A DNA stretch of 64,000 nucleotides, from contig WBMQ01000003.1 of the NCBI GenBank assembly GCA_016630905.1, positions 1,116,001-1,180,000 on the forward strand, given 5' to 3'. How positions within the stretch are numbered: position 1 is the stretch's first letter; the number at the start of each line of letters is the position of its first letter. Below the pieces are notes generated by a model, which had not been told where the DNA came from, did not search any database, and was given only the letters and a program-made list of their open reading frames with translations. A program made the translations under genes and the position numbers. Shown here piece after piece: positions 1 to 12,686 of this stretch. This DNA is from Capillidium heterosporum (Eukaryota > Entomophthoromycota > Entomophthoromycetes > Entomophthorales > Capillidiaceae).

Positions 1-3000
1 TCGATAGAACAATACAAGTATTTGAATAGCGGCTCAACTTTAGCCCTCATATGCAATCGTCCCCTCTATATGTAAGCAATTTCAACTTATGACACCTATT
101 AGCTATACTCATTATAATCTACTGTATAATACCGGACCTTGACCTTTCAACAATCGGCTTATACCTCTTTGGGAATTATATTTCCAGGTATTTAGGAATA
201 GAACCTCATTGCTTTGTTCAAAGGCTTTGGAGTTTAGTTTTTTAAAGTGCTTTTCAAACTCCTCAAGGCTTCATATTGCAAAGACCACAGTTGTTGACAT
301 CAGGACGAAAGATTACTTTAAACGAAGAATAAGCTGACCATGTACCAATAATACGACCATACTAAATGTATAGCTTAAAATTCAAATGCTATATAAGATT
401 ATATTTAAGCTCTTTTATATCTCTAAGCTTTAACTAAGTAATCATATACCCGTAGAACTTTGATATAGTAGTTACATTTAATCTTGTATACTGCTATGTG
501 CAAAGTTTATTTTTAGATTTTGAACACTATTATAAGCATGCTATTTGAAATAAAAATCCTTAACATATATAGACGCTATTATACATAAAGGTTATCGGCT
601 TAGATTTTAGCATATATTTCAACAATTTTCCAGGAATATTCTTTTGGCTTTTAATGTTAATCCTTATCATATCAGTGTAATTCTATTGTTCTTGTAGGTT
701 TTATATTTAGTACTCCGACTCCGGACTTTAGTATAAACCAATAGTTTTATAAAGTATACACTAATGACTTTCCTTATTAACATATATGCAGATACAGTAA
801 CCTATATTTATAAATTTTATATACAGGAACGCTAAAAATAGCTGGCATCACGTCGGATGGATAGGTAGCAGGAAACTTAATTACCGAAATTATCAAAGTT
901 TGGATTAGCAAATATCGTTTATATATCTAATAAAATTGACAATTGGCAACCTTCAAATGACTCTAGAATTAATATATTACCATATACCTTTTTTGCAAAA
1001 AATGGAGTTCCTTGCTATCAAGAACATCAAAGTTTCTATTTATAACTAGATGTGGCCTTTGGAATAAATTCTGGGGAAAACTTTCGCCCTATACTTAAAT
1101 CGCTTATAGCTACTATTTATCGATGAATGTAAAAGAAAAAAGGAAATAATATATATTTAATTTATAATGTAATATACTGTAACTAAATATTTATTCCTAT
1201 GTAGTATAGGATATCAATACTTAATGATCAAGCACTCTATGGTAAATTATAAAGGGAAGCTAGCCAAAAATTGAATAGTTTGGAATGTACATTAAAACAT
1301 AATGTAAATTTGCAAATATCTCAACGTCTATTTACAGCAAGTTACTGCAGTATAGAAAATAAAATTGAACATATAGCAATTCCAATATATTAAGGAGCAT
1401 TTTATTAACACTACTTTGCAGTATCCTATAAGGAATTGTATAGTATCAGGTTAAAGGTGTTGCTTGATAAAGATAACTTTACAAACTCTGATCAAAAGAT
1501 ATCATACGTATTTCTAGATTTAAGCACGTTTGAATAAACCTATGGATGAAGGATCACAAACTAATACATCTAATAAATGAAAGCTTGGTTTAAAGTAGGC
1601 GTGTGAACGATGTTGAAATTATATACATTTATAATTTACTTTCTACTTTTCATATACCCTACTTTTAGATTGTAGTGTTAATTAGCGACAGTATAATATG
1701 TAAAGTTTATTCGAGTCCATCCATAATCGAATAAAATTTACCCTATGGCACTTTTATTAGCTTGCAACGGGACTTTCCTAATCAACTACTATATACAAAT
1801 ATTGATTGGAAATTAAGATTTCAAAAGTATAGTTTATTTAATACTTTGCCAAGCTTTTCTAATAATTGCCTTAAAACAAGCATACTTGTAGTCTTGCACT
1901 TATAGCTTCGAAATGAAAAAGGAAATCCGATGCCGCCTCTAATCGGATATAATTTACAACCTAGGGCATATTTTGGTCAACATTGGTTTCAGGTTCAACT
2001 AAAAGGAAAGAGTATACAGACAAGGTATATCTGTTTACAAGGTTTACTTGTGTCGGAGACTTATGGCACCGGATATTTGATGCTATTGTAGTAGTTGAAG
2101 CTAACACCGATTTTATACTTTTTGTATCGATATATACTTAATATAACGTATCTACAGCTTACATTAGCTTATTATTTGAGTATATATTAAATTGTCACTT
2201 TACATAGTTCAATTTTAGATTCCATGATCGTCTATTGAACTCAAGTAAACTCAGGTTCCTTTATACTCCGAGCTTTATTATCTGAAACATTTATTTAGTG
2301 CTACAAACGTATATGTTAGCAATTTTTAAACCATTTATTTATCTATAAGCTAGGAATACAATTTCAGGTCTTTGTAGCCAGTGAACTTGTAAAATATTGA
2401 GAATCTATTTTAAACTGATCATACTTTTAAATATTAGTATTGACATACACTTGTTACCATGAAATGAAAGTGACTCGATAGTTCGCCATTAGCCATATCA
2501 AGAAAGCTTGGACCTATCTAAATCTATTCCCATTTTTTAAACGATGCGGCTGAAGCCTCCTCAAAAGTATTAAGCTACTGTACACCTGCCTATTAAGTTA
2601 AATTTGCAATTGTTTGGTTCCATATCACTTCGCGGTATAATAGCAGGCTTAATTTTCAATCTTATAAAGGTTATATTTTGATCGGCAATTAACCTTGCAT
2701 TTGGAATAAACATAGTCCTAGACTATACTTGAGGATAAATTAACTAGCCTACACCTCGCTTCGAAATCGGAAAATTTTTATTTCCAACTTTTCTATACGG
2801 AATAGGGGAAACCGAACCCAATATATGTTGGAAGATGTTCTAGATGTTAAACTTTAATAAATCCTTTGTAAATAATAGATGGAAGCCTCAATATCTAGTT
2901 CAAGTTTCCTAGAAATTACGCAACGACGATACAGGTGTTAGTACCGAATACTTCTACATAGACAATTAAGGCTAATGACCGTAACCAGTTGAGGAATGCC

Positions 3001-4252
3001 AAGAAATTAATATATTTTTGCCTTTAACCTGATTTGTGTACTGAAAATTTGTCTGCATCCCATTAGAGTCTATTACGCCGGCTACGAAATTTCTAATGTT
3101 CGGCCAGAATATATATTTGGCCATCTTAATATAATATATATATATTGAACAATATGCTATGACTTCCTAAAATGCTAATAATCACTCGTAACTTTACTTA
3201 TAGGTCCATTTTTTCTACACCTTATAACTATTATATACTAGCAATACATTTCCAATATTATAATTTCATAGAAAATAATTAAATATATTTGATACATTGA
3301 TTCGATAAAGGTCAAGGACAGTAACTCTTCTAATTCAAATCCTATATCTATATAATTTAGAGATAAAATATCGGCATATATAAGTATAATTTATTTTATA
3401 TATTAAAAGGCATGCTTAATTAGCCTTTATAGGCTTAGAAGGTTCAATGTTACTATAGTGATATCTACAGTTAGGGCTTTCAAATGCAATCCATCATTAA
3501 ATAGTATAAAAGTATTAAAACAGAATCATATAGGAAATAAAAGTATATGCTGAAATATATCTAGTAGTGAGCGTAATGTAGCTTTTCTTCTTTCTTAAAA
3601 ATATCTACTCTGTCCTTGATATACTGAAAATGGATTTGCGGAAAAAGTAATTCGAACAAAGCAAAGTTGCACGGGGCTCACCTTATACATTGTAAGCATT
3701 TCTATTAGGCATGAGACTCAATCCTTACCTGCCATACTTAAAAGTATATTGTAAACATCTATATGTTAGCAAATAATTTTTATCAATACTAAATAGCCTA
3801 TAGATGGTATTTCGGATCCCATTATGATTTAAAATGCCAAGCCTGATAAGTTATACCCAAGACTCCAATTTAAACAAGACATGTAATACATTCTCTAGCT
3901 ACAGAAAAGGTAAACAAGTCTCCCATAAACAGATACTTTGCTAGAGCAGATACATATTAGAAATCTTTTTAGAAAATTCCGGGACCTCGAACCAAAATAA
4001 AGGATGCGAAAGTAGCGATACAAACATCTTTTGGATTTCGGCCTTAAAATGCAAGATCCTGTACCATACGGCTGCACATGCCTCCTTCCAACTTTAGATT
4101 AGTTACTTTGACCTATAATACTTACTTATCCATAGACAATTTTGGAACAAATAGTTCTACTTCAAAAGAGGAACACCAAGTTATTATACTTGGACTTGAA
4201 GCTGTATATAAATGCGAAACAATAGACCAGCTCACTTTATAAAATTTTCAAA
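1..4252. other. Gene-poor AT-rich stretch
   Basis: No open frame here resembles a protein I recognise. The longest is about 60 codons (3895-4077, minus) and looks random. The DNA is AT-rich and full of short TATA/TTAA-type words, with stops in all frames. I saw no tRNA, tandem array or terminal repeat. It may be old, fully decayed repeat DNA, but nothing shows that directly. Confidence 0.6.
4205..4212 (+). promoter_or_regulatory. Possible TATA box of the 4253 zinc-cluster gene
   Basis: The octamer TATATAAA lies about 40 bp before the ATG at 4253, a reasonable distance for a core promoter with a short leader. The region is AT-rich, so a chance match is quite possible. Confidence 0.3.
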
Positions 4253-5044
4253 ATGATCAAAACCCAAGAAATACCAAAGTACTCATGCGACATATGCAAA
4301 AAACAGAAGCTGAGGTGCTCTAAGGAGCTGCCGCGATGCAGCTGCTGTAAGCGTCATGATAAGGAATGTACCTACACTCACGAACCAAAGAAGCGAGGAC
4401 CCAAACCTAAACTACCTAGCTTGGAGGATGGAATATGGAATCAACCCCATAGCGGATTCTATTTCTTCCAAATCGATCCCAATACCAAATCCAACGTCTT
4501 TACTGAAGATGCTTCCAATGATATCAGCAAGTTTTACAGCTTGAAGTCCAACGTAAATACTGCTGATGCCATATCCAGTGAATTAATCTCGTTACCATCT
4601 CCACCCACCAGTGAGAATGGCTCAACCCTCCTTAACAATTCTCTACCTGAATTTGACACGGCAACCAATTTCGAACTTGACCTGAGGATACTTAAGCAGA
4701 AACTAAATGCCTTAAATCCTGAGGTTTTGGACATCGATCGGATATTCATATTCGAATTCTATTTCACGGTCCTCAACCCTATAGTTGACATAATCTCACT
4801 GCACAAATTTGTAAGTCAAGGTAGTTACCTAAACAACTTGGATTTATATCACCTCTTCTACAAAAGCATATGGAGGCTGATCGAGCTCTACGTCTATAAC
4901 AATATAGCCTTCAATAAGGTACTTCCAATGTTCAAGCTCATGGAACCGAATGGCGACATCCGCCCAACTGAAATCCAGAGGATGAGTGCTTTGATAGGTG
5001 GCGTGGAACGTCAAATCTACTACGACTTGAACTTTACCTTCTAG
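4253..5044 (+). CDS. Short Zn2Cys6 zinc-cluster protein (263 aa)
   Basis: Putative DNA-binding regulator. Residues 12-39 hold a full binuclear zinc cluster with cysteines at 12, 15, 22, 29, 32 and 39 (spacing 2-6-6-2-6). A basic linker with KKRGPKPK follows at about 46-53. The rest (about 140-255) is predicted helical with many aromatic and leucine residues, but is too short for the usual fungal transcription-factor middle domain (~250 aa). The start is the first ATG, 11 residues before the first cysteine, as in the other zinc-cluster genes here. A close architectural relative lies at 26031-26825 (264 aa), with matching length, cluster position and RGPKP linker, so this is a small paralogous family distinct from the 600-aa genes. 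Intronless. The target is unknown. Confidence 0.85.
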   Translation: MIKTQEIPKYSCDICKKQKLRCSKELPRCSCCKRHDKECTYTHEPKKRGPKPKLPSLEDGIWNQPHSGFYFFQIDPNTKSNVFTEDASNDISKFYSLKSNVNTADAISSELISLPSPPTSENGSTLLNNSLPEFDTATNFELDLRILKQKLNALNPEVLDIDRIFIFEFYFTVLNPIVDIISLHKFVSQGSYLNNLDLYHLFYKSIWRLIELYVYNNIAFNKVLPMFKLMEPNGDIRPTEIQRMSALIGGVERQIYYDLNFTF

Positions 5045-6949
5045 ATAGTGGTAGCTTATATAAGCATATTATTTGTCAAAGGTATGTAAATTAATTGTGA
5101 GTCGATTTAATTAAATATTTGATACTCTACTGTATAATGCTTTTATAAAGTTTACCATTTTCCAAACTTATATATGTTCGTACTTTAAAATTTGTTATAT
5201 AGGTGAATTAGTGTTGATGAAAAACTCTAATGCTGGCTTGAAGCTAGTCTTTTTCCAACAAAAACTGATCTTCCTATGCTGAATTAGCCCAAAGCTTCAT
5301 GCAGCACCATGTTCAATTCATTAGCAGTAGATCAAAACAAAATTTTAAACCTATACTACATTTCGTTAGTTGAAATTTATGATTGTGGTAGATAGAAAAA
5401 TTGCAAAAAGTGCATCACAATACACAACCTACTGGTCCAATTTAGTTTATACTGAGATCCACAGATTGTAAATGTTGATATATAGGTACAGGATAATTAC
5501 TGAATTTAGCTGGTGCTTTCAACCTAATGTTGGTCAAAGTAAAGGACGCATTTTTAAAGGAACTGGACAATTTTAAACATATAATAGCGAGTATTCGATA
5601 GAAATCTAACGAAGCTCTTAAGCTAATTAAACACAATATTGCTATCTTAAGGCTGATATCAATAGAGATAGGGGGATTTCAATACGTTAAGCTTATAGAG
5701 CTATTTACAATAAAATATCAAATGTTGGAATATTAAGCTTGATTTAGAGACTATACTTTGAAGTAAGCTCTATCAGCAGCAATATTATTAATTCCTATGA
5801 TAATAGCCAAGCAGCTACCTTGACTTTCCTCTATCTTTGATAAGCTTACTTCACTTTTAAGACCTGCTGAATTACTAAATTTCATTAAGAAAGGTTTCAA
5901 TAACTTATTTTGTCAAATGTATATAAAGCTTATGAAAGTATCAAGGTGAAATTTTGGCTCAACTTTAGTATCGGATCTACTATATAATCAGTATATAATG
6001 TATCGCAAACTTCATTAAAGCAATATAGCTCGTTAACTGCTATCGTCTAAATTACGAAATTTATGTCTTTTCATATCATTTTGAATAAGCATAGTATTTT
6101 CAAGTCTCTATCCAGTTGAATTTGAAAGATATAAATAAGCTTTGATACGTTGACAAAAGCTTCCATTTTTTAAAGCATTCCTATAAAACTTTATATTAAT
6201 GCTAACAAACTTTAGTTTAATATATTTTTAAAGTATATTTTAAAGATATGTATATTATTAAGTGAGTTAAAATAGTTTTTTGTATGTTGTATTTGGATAG
6301 CTCTAACAAAGCTAAGTATTGTTGAGCGTATAATTATTTTATAATTTAATTCACCCTATTTATATAGTATATATATATAAGTGAAAATATTTTGTAGTGT
6401 ACTGTATAATTTTAAAGTAAGTACAAGTATAGCTAGTAGATCCTTGTTATTTCAATATTGGGTTTAAAGATTTTACTGTAGAACGGTGCATAAAGTGAGC
6501 CACATTTATAGACATCTAATAATTTGAATTCATATAATATATAATAATAGAATGTAAATTTTGTAATATAGTCACATAATTATTGAAAAGTTACCTGCAC
6601 AGGTATCCCATTACTGCTTATAATCCCTTGGCGCTTTACGGACTACTGAGTCGGTTTAGTTTCATAGAAGACTTTTTTGAGCCCTTAAAATCAGATCCAT
6701 AGTTTATTTTTGATGTAGTATTAATTAAAGCTAAAAAGTACTATTTATGATCCAACAGGAACTAAGGCAGAATATGGAGATTGAAGGTGAGGGAGGTCAA
6801 ATTGCCAATCTGAGCTTTCAAGTTTAGCAGTATATAAGGAGGTATATATTGTACCATCAAACTAAAATTAATTATATTATTCAATACTATACGTTGTAAA
6901 TGAAATTTTAAAGGCATATTTCCTGATCAGATAAACGAATGTTTAAAAT
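5045..6949. other. Gene-poor interval
   Basis: AT-rich DNA with no intact gene. It contains one decayed coding trace on the minus strand (5445-5870, listed separately). From about 6100 onward I see only short AT-rich words and no recognisable element until the retrotransposon remnant starts. Confidence 0.5.
5445..5870 (-). pseudogene. Decayed coding trace, unknown family
   Basis: One minus-strand frame stays readable over roughly 140 codons with only a few in-frame stops. Its last 64 codons (5442-5636) are open and rich in Leu, Ile, Ser and Phe. The pattern, long helical hydrophobic segments after motifs such as CLAIIIGINN and ADRAYFK, would fit the helical part of a zinc-cluster regulator, but I cannot align it confidently with its neighbours. 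It could also be chance in AT-rich DNA. Confidence 0.25.
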
Positions 6950-6954
6950 TTTAT

Positions 6955-8345
6955 ACTATAGGTGGAGGCCTGGCATTTGTAGACCAGGAAAAGCCTACGA
7001 TCGTATTACCTGAACTTTCTTGGCCGTATGATAGTAATTTGGATTTTAGATATTAGGTCGCCTTAAATATATAGTATCAATAGTACGCAGTTCCTATAGA
7101 GACATAAGTACGATAAAAGTAGGCCAAGTTCTGAGACAGGGTGACTCAATGTCGCCGCTCCTCTATAACATTACGATCGACCCTTCAATGTTTGAACCAC
7201 TTGATGGTGAATGTATAGCAGTCTTTCTCCACACTGCTCAAGACAGTAGCATTCGCCAATGACCTTGTAGTAACTTGTGCTAACAGCCAAGGCGACAATT
7301 GTATGAAGTTGATTCTAGAGATATATCCAGTATTTTCTTACGATAATATAGAGTAGCTTTCGATAAAAGGTAGAGGTGCTCAAATACCCGATGTGCCATT
7401 TTTTCTATCCAACCGCCCAGTACATCACCTAGGTATATGCTTCAACGAAAATGGTGCCGATTTAGCTTATTGTAAACAATACTTAGATACAGTCTTCAAA
7501 CGTACTCACAACTGGAAGAACCGCATTCTCTCCTTTGCTGGAAAAGTAATTGCAATCAGTATTCTCCTCTATTTTAAATTCTACTATCTGGTGCATATAG
7601 TGCCTTTCGATTCAGATTGACTAAACAAGATCCAAACATGGATCCACAAGTGGTTGTGGGGCTGTCGTAAGCGTCCACCCTCTAAGTTCCACCAAGAGGT
7701 AGGTCGTATCTCAAACGGTGGCATTAGTATCAACAACCTTATCCCCATATGCGATAAAATGCTATGGAAATATGTGGTTCGTTGTTCCTTTCAGATACTA
7801 CCCAATCACAGAAAGTATATAGTTGGCTTGCTATGATGTACATAATACAGACCTGCAATAGACTTATTAATCTATTCTTTCCAGGGTGCTCCCAGTGCAA
7901 AAATGCAACTAGTCCATACTGGAGAACTATAGCTAAGATAAATGCCTGGAAAATCTACTGGCAGGAGAATTTGATTTGTCAGGGTAATTCTTTGATCCAG
8001 ACTAGCATGGGATGATCAGATACAAGAGAATTTAGACATGAATTTGAACTCAAATCTTGTGCTTCCAGGCAAGATCTGACGTCCTAAGAACTTTTCGACT
8101 GACATCAACTCGACAATAACTACCAGCATATGGAAGACAGTCGATCATAAATTATGATTCCCAGCCTGCAAAGTTCTACTCTGGAAGCTACTCCAGGGAA
8201 CCTTTTGGCCAGAAGATCACACCACCGATCCAGAAAGCAGGTTCAAAAAATGTACTTTATGTGCAGCCCCAATAGACTCACTAATACGCAGATATTTTGA
8301 ATGTACAATCCTCAATAAGTTATGGAGGTGGATAATCCTCCTTTC
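6955..8345 (+). mobile_element. Dead LINE-type (non-LTR) retrotransposon, reverse transcriptase to C-terminal zinc knuckle
   Basis: Pieces of a LINE reverse transcriptase occur in the correct order but in shifting frames with many stops. Near 6985-7010 is DQEK followed, one frame over, by AYDRI (motif A, DxxKAFD). At about 7125-7190 is VLRQGDSMSPLLYN (the RQG-xSPLL motif). At about 7250 is AFANDLVV, the catalytic Y/FADD box with its first aspartate replaced by Asn. HLGICF and a W...S..GK thumb-like segment follow at 7430-7560, then WLWGC and a GGISINNL segment (7650-7740). At about 8160-8340 is a zf-RVT-like end, WKLL...CTLC...R-x-FEC...LW. The element cannot be active. I could not define the 5' end, poly-A tail or target-site duplications. 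Confidence 0.8.
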
Positions 8346-9737
8346 TGCACAGTCCCAAGTCACTAGCTTTGGTAACTTTTCATAGCTTTTAATGAGGTGT
8401 TGTGGATATCCTAGATACTAGGATTTCTCGATATAGTTATTTTACAGACACGCTTATATCCATCCATAAATTGTGGATATTGAATATTCGTACTAAGTTT
8501 CGGAATGATTCTGCTACTTTTTTCAGCTGGGGTTGCTCTCAATACTTTTGTCTCTCAATTATTTGAGGGACTTTAGTACCCAATATATGAAGGGTAAAAT
8601 TACAAGTCGTATCTTGGCCAGACTTTAATCCTTTGTTACCTGGTAGCTTTTTTATTCCTTGAGAAAGAAACCATTATTTGAGAAGATCTGACCTCTATCC
8701 TTTCATTCCAATCTTTAGGCGCTTTGAGAAGTATCTAGATCATACTTATTCTTTACCATATATCTTACTCTAAATAAACTTTTTAGCTTTAAAAGAATTA
8801 ATTAGCTTCCAGCCAATTTTCAGTTTCCATAGTTCATTTCCACTTTCCTTACCTAATCCTCTCCCTAAGTAGCCGTACCTATGTTATTAAAAGGATGGGA
8901 GTTTCACTCGATACTGCCATTGTAAATTCTGGAACTGTCCCAGGCAGTGTGTCCCCTAAAACCACAACATTAGCATCCAAATTGAAATGGATTGGCAAAG
9001 CTGCGCTTTTTATAGACATCACCAAATCCGTTCTCGGCGAATTGAAGAAGAGTAAGAGGAAAGACTCCTAGCTCTTCATCCATACAGCACATCTCCAAAC
9101 CCAGCCCTGTATCACCATAATGGGACCAAACGCTCTGAATTCCTACATATATTTATGATGATGAGCCGCCATTGCCAGCTTTTAATCTTAAAAATATTCA
9201 AGATAAGCCTTTCCTACAGAATTCTTTGAATTTATCTAAGAAAGTCTCTCACTTTACTCTCGTAGAGGGTTGGAACCCAGTAGTAGTACTTAAAAAGTTG
9301 GATATCGGTTTGATAACTACATTTTTATTTAATATAGCTTATAAATAAATGTTTAGTAAGATCTATACTCTAAACATTTATGAAAGTGATTGAATGTATT
9401 TTTCCATACCTTTTTAAAAGCACAATTACTATATTTGAGATATGTTGGCATGTTTTGATATGGGAACTTGGCTTGAATTTATTGGATATCTTTATAAAGA
9501 GTAGATTGGCTGTTTTGCAACCGGTATAGTCCAAGTTCGCTAAAAATTTTAGAAATGTGTAATTTAGACTCCATGTAGATATATATCTTTTCAACATTTC
9601 GGATAAGGCATCCTGACTTCCCATTGGTGGTAGCATAAGTATTTTGATCTACAGAACTTATACACTACCACCATGGCTACAAAACAAAAACATAGATAGG
9701 CAATTTATTTCTCAATTCTCAAAAGCTGTCATCCCTC
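8346..9737. other. Interval between the LINE remnant and KGD1
   Basis: No intact gene. Two short readable plus-strand stretches remain, about 8923-9072 (Lys/Ser/Thr-rich, ending SKRKDS) and about 9160-9310 (DEPPLPAF...LVEGWNP). They may be further debris of the retrotransposon or another decayed gene. The ORF at 9370-9636 (minus) has no recognisable features and lies beyond the KGD1 stop. Confidence 0.4.
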
Positions 9738-12686
9738 TCAATTACCAAAGGCATCCCCAACTAATTTCTCCACCTGCTTCAAATGAACCTTCTTATTACC
9801 AACAGCAACGGCGCAATTACTCTCCCTGCCCTTGTAGGCGATATTGACTCCCAGACTTAGGAACCTAGGTAAGATGTGGGTATAAGCTCCCATACCCATG
9901 GGTTCCTCTTGGACCCAGGCAACTTCAGCGTTAACGTACTTGGAGCATATCTCCCTAACTTTGGCGTAGGGGAATGGAGTTAACTCTTCGATTCGTGATA
10001 TAGCGACATCATCGATCTGCATACTCTTTCTAGCTTTGAGTAAGGTATAGTAGACTTGACCAGTACAGAATATATGTCTACGGATCTTACTGTTGTCTTG
10101 AAGTAAATCTTGGGGGAAAGCCTCCTCGTAAACGGGCTGGAAACTGTTGTCTTTACCGATGGCTAGGTCCTCCAACTTAGATCTAGCGTCAGGGGATCGC
10201 AAGATAGATTTACCGTTGAAACATACGAGCGGTTTCCTGAAGTTTCTATAGAGCTGACGTCGTAGGACATGGAAGTAGTTGGCGGGAGTAGTTACCGATA
10301 CTATGGACCAGTTGGTCAACTGATGTTGCATGCGGGGATCTACGCTGGGGTCTACATCCTCATGACTAAGTTGTAGGTACCGTTCGAGTCGGCCACTAGA
10401 ATGTTCAGGTCCGTTACCGTCGAAGCCGTGAGGTAAATTGATGACTATATTGGAAGGCTGCAGCCACTTTTGCTCGCCCGAAGCCACAAAGTTGTCGATC
10501 ATGGGTTGAGCTACGTTGCTGAAGTCACCAAACTGAGCTTCCCAGATATTCAACCCATTGATGTTATTTATACTGTGACCGAGCTCGTAACCTAGGACTG
10601 CAAACTCAGACAGGCTAGAGTTACAGGCTTGGATCTTGGCTTGGTTAGGGCTAAGGTGGTTCAACGGCGTGAAGGGGGCTTCCGTCTTCTGATCGATCAA
10701 GGTAGCGTGACGTTGGGAGAAGGTACCTCGCTCTACATCTTGACCCGAGATTCGAATGGAGTGTCCTTCTTGTAACAAAGTGCCGTAGGCTAAGGATTCA
10801 GCTGTAGCCCAATCGATGGTATCAGTTTCTACCATAGTTGCTCTCGATTTCAGTACTTTAACCAGATTAGGGTGTAGGTTAAAGTTGTCTGGATAAGTGC
10901 TGATGGCGGTAGTAGCTGCCTTGAGGTGATCCAGGCTGGCGCCGGTATCATTGAGCGTAGCTGGGGTCTCCACCAACTCTTGGAAGCTCAGCATATTTTC
11001 GTCAGACTTTTCGGCCCACTTGGGATTTCGGTAGTCCAAGGTCTTGCTCCGCTCATAGGCTGATTCGAACTTGCTCTTGGATTCTGAGTCCAGTTGATCA
11101 AGCTGCTCCTTGGTAACCAACTTACTTTCCAAGGCCTGTTCCTTGTGGATTTCGACGAAGTCGCTTCTGGTTCTGAATTCGATTGTACATTTTGGGCTGT
11201 GTGTAGCTGGGTTGATCGACCTCGTTGTGACCGTGTCTCCTGTACGTGATAAGATCCACAAAGACGTCGGTCTGGAATTTAGTACGGTACTTGACAGCTA
11301 GGTCCATAACTTTTAAGACGGCATGAACATCATCACCGTTGACATGGAAAACGGGAGCCTTGGCCATCTTGGCGATGTCGCAGCAGTACTTGGTGGACCG
11401 TGAGCTGGTTGGATTGGTGGTGAACCCGATCTGATTATTGACGACCATGTGGAGTGTACCTCCCGTTGAGAAGTTGGTCAGATCCTGTAGGCCTTGAGTC
11501 TCGTAGACGACACCTTGACCGGCGACAGCGGCATCTCCATGTAGTAGGACAGACATGACCTTATCTTTACCCAGTGATTCTTGCTTATGACGCACCGTAC
11601 CTAAAGTTACTGGGTTTACTGCCTCCAAATGGGAAGGGTTGGCTGACAAAGTCAATTTGACTTCCTTATTGTTCTGAATCTTGAAATTGTTCGTTACCGA
11701 GAGATGGTAGGACGAATCGTTGGACCAGGGGTGACTAGGCTGAGCATTCCCCGAGAACTCGTTGAAGATGTTTTCGGCAGGCTGTCCCATCAAGTTACAG
11801 AACATATTTAACCTTCCGCGATGAGGCATTCCGATGACGATCTCTTCGACTCCGTTCTGGCTAGCACTATCGAACATATGAGCTAATGCGGGGATCATGG
11901 CGTCAGCTCCCTCGATTCCGTACCTTTTGACGGTCTTAAATTTGGCTGCAAAGACCGATTCGAAATAGTGGGTATCCAGTACATTCTTTAGCGCTGTCAG
12001 CTGGGTGACTTTCGACAACTCCTGGGCTGGGGCTTCGATAAGTTCTTTTAGGAACTGCTGTTGAATTTGATCCAAATGGTTAAATTCGTAACCGATTGAA
12101 CCACCTAATTTTATGTTTAGTAAATTCAAAATAAGCAAACTTACAGTATATATCTTCATAAATCTGTAAGACTTCGTTGGAAGGTAGACTCTGGACTCCT
12201 TCTTTGAGGTACCCGGGTAAAATATCTTGGCTCAAAGCAACGGTTGCATTCGAATCTTTCGATTGCAATTCCATCCTCTTCGTGCTGGTATCCAAAGGGT
12301 TTAAATTGGCGTAAATGTGACCCTGGCTTCGATACCTTTCAACTTGAACCTTCAAATCGTTATGCTGGGGTTTTATACCTACATTATCGGCTTGAAACCT
12401 AGGAGGAGATCAAGTTGGGTGGAGGCTGGTAGTGAGGGAGTTGCCCACTGGTAAAGTTGCTGAAGTAGATCTGCCAAGATAAATGTACTTGGCTTGGGTT
12501 CTCCTGCCACGCTCGATACATGGCTTCGACGTAGTCTGCGTTTCCATTATCAAATAGATCGATACTACCGTTGTTGGTTGAAGGTGTCCTATGATCGACG
12601 GTAGATGCATGCTTCAATCGATTGAAATGCAACTGGGGCTTGACCCTGTTAAATTTGGCTAACGTCCTCAGCTGATTGTATATCAT
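9738..12686 (-). CDS. KGD1: 2-oxoglutarate dehydrogenase E1 component, mitochondrial (two apparent +1 frameshifts)
   Basis: Thiamine-diphosphate E1 subunit of the mitochondrial 2-oxoglutarate dehydrogenase complex (TCA cycle). The N-terminus is Arg/Lys-rich, as expected of an import signal. Family landmarks appear in order: AMYRAWQENP, YCGSIGYEF across the splice, MPHRGRLN, SHLEAVNPVTLG, the ThDP signature HGDAA...VVNNQIGF, YRRHGHNE, GQDVERGTF, IWEAQFGDF, LPHGFDGNGPEHSS, TPANYFHVLRRQ and EEPMGMGAYTHILP. One 40-nt intron (12105-12144, GTAAGT...TACTAA...TAG) is needed. Two further breaks have no splice explanation. Near 12401 the frame hits TAG after ...NLISS and continues at +1 with RFQADN. 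Near 11161-11175 MYNRIQN continues at +1 with SDFVEIHKEQ. Removing the intron and one base at each site gives 969 codons (968 aa), close to the yeast length. A normal essential gene is expected, so sequence error is likely. Confidence 0.92.

Noticed and set aside
3960-4050. tRNA-like GGTTCGAGGTCC on the minus strand
   Set aside because: No cloverleaf: no matching acceptor or anticodon stems around it. I found no convincing tRNA in the window.
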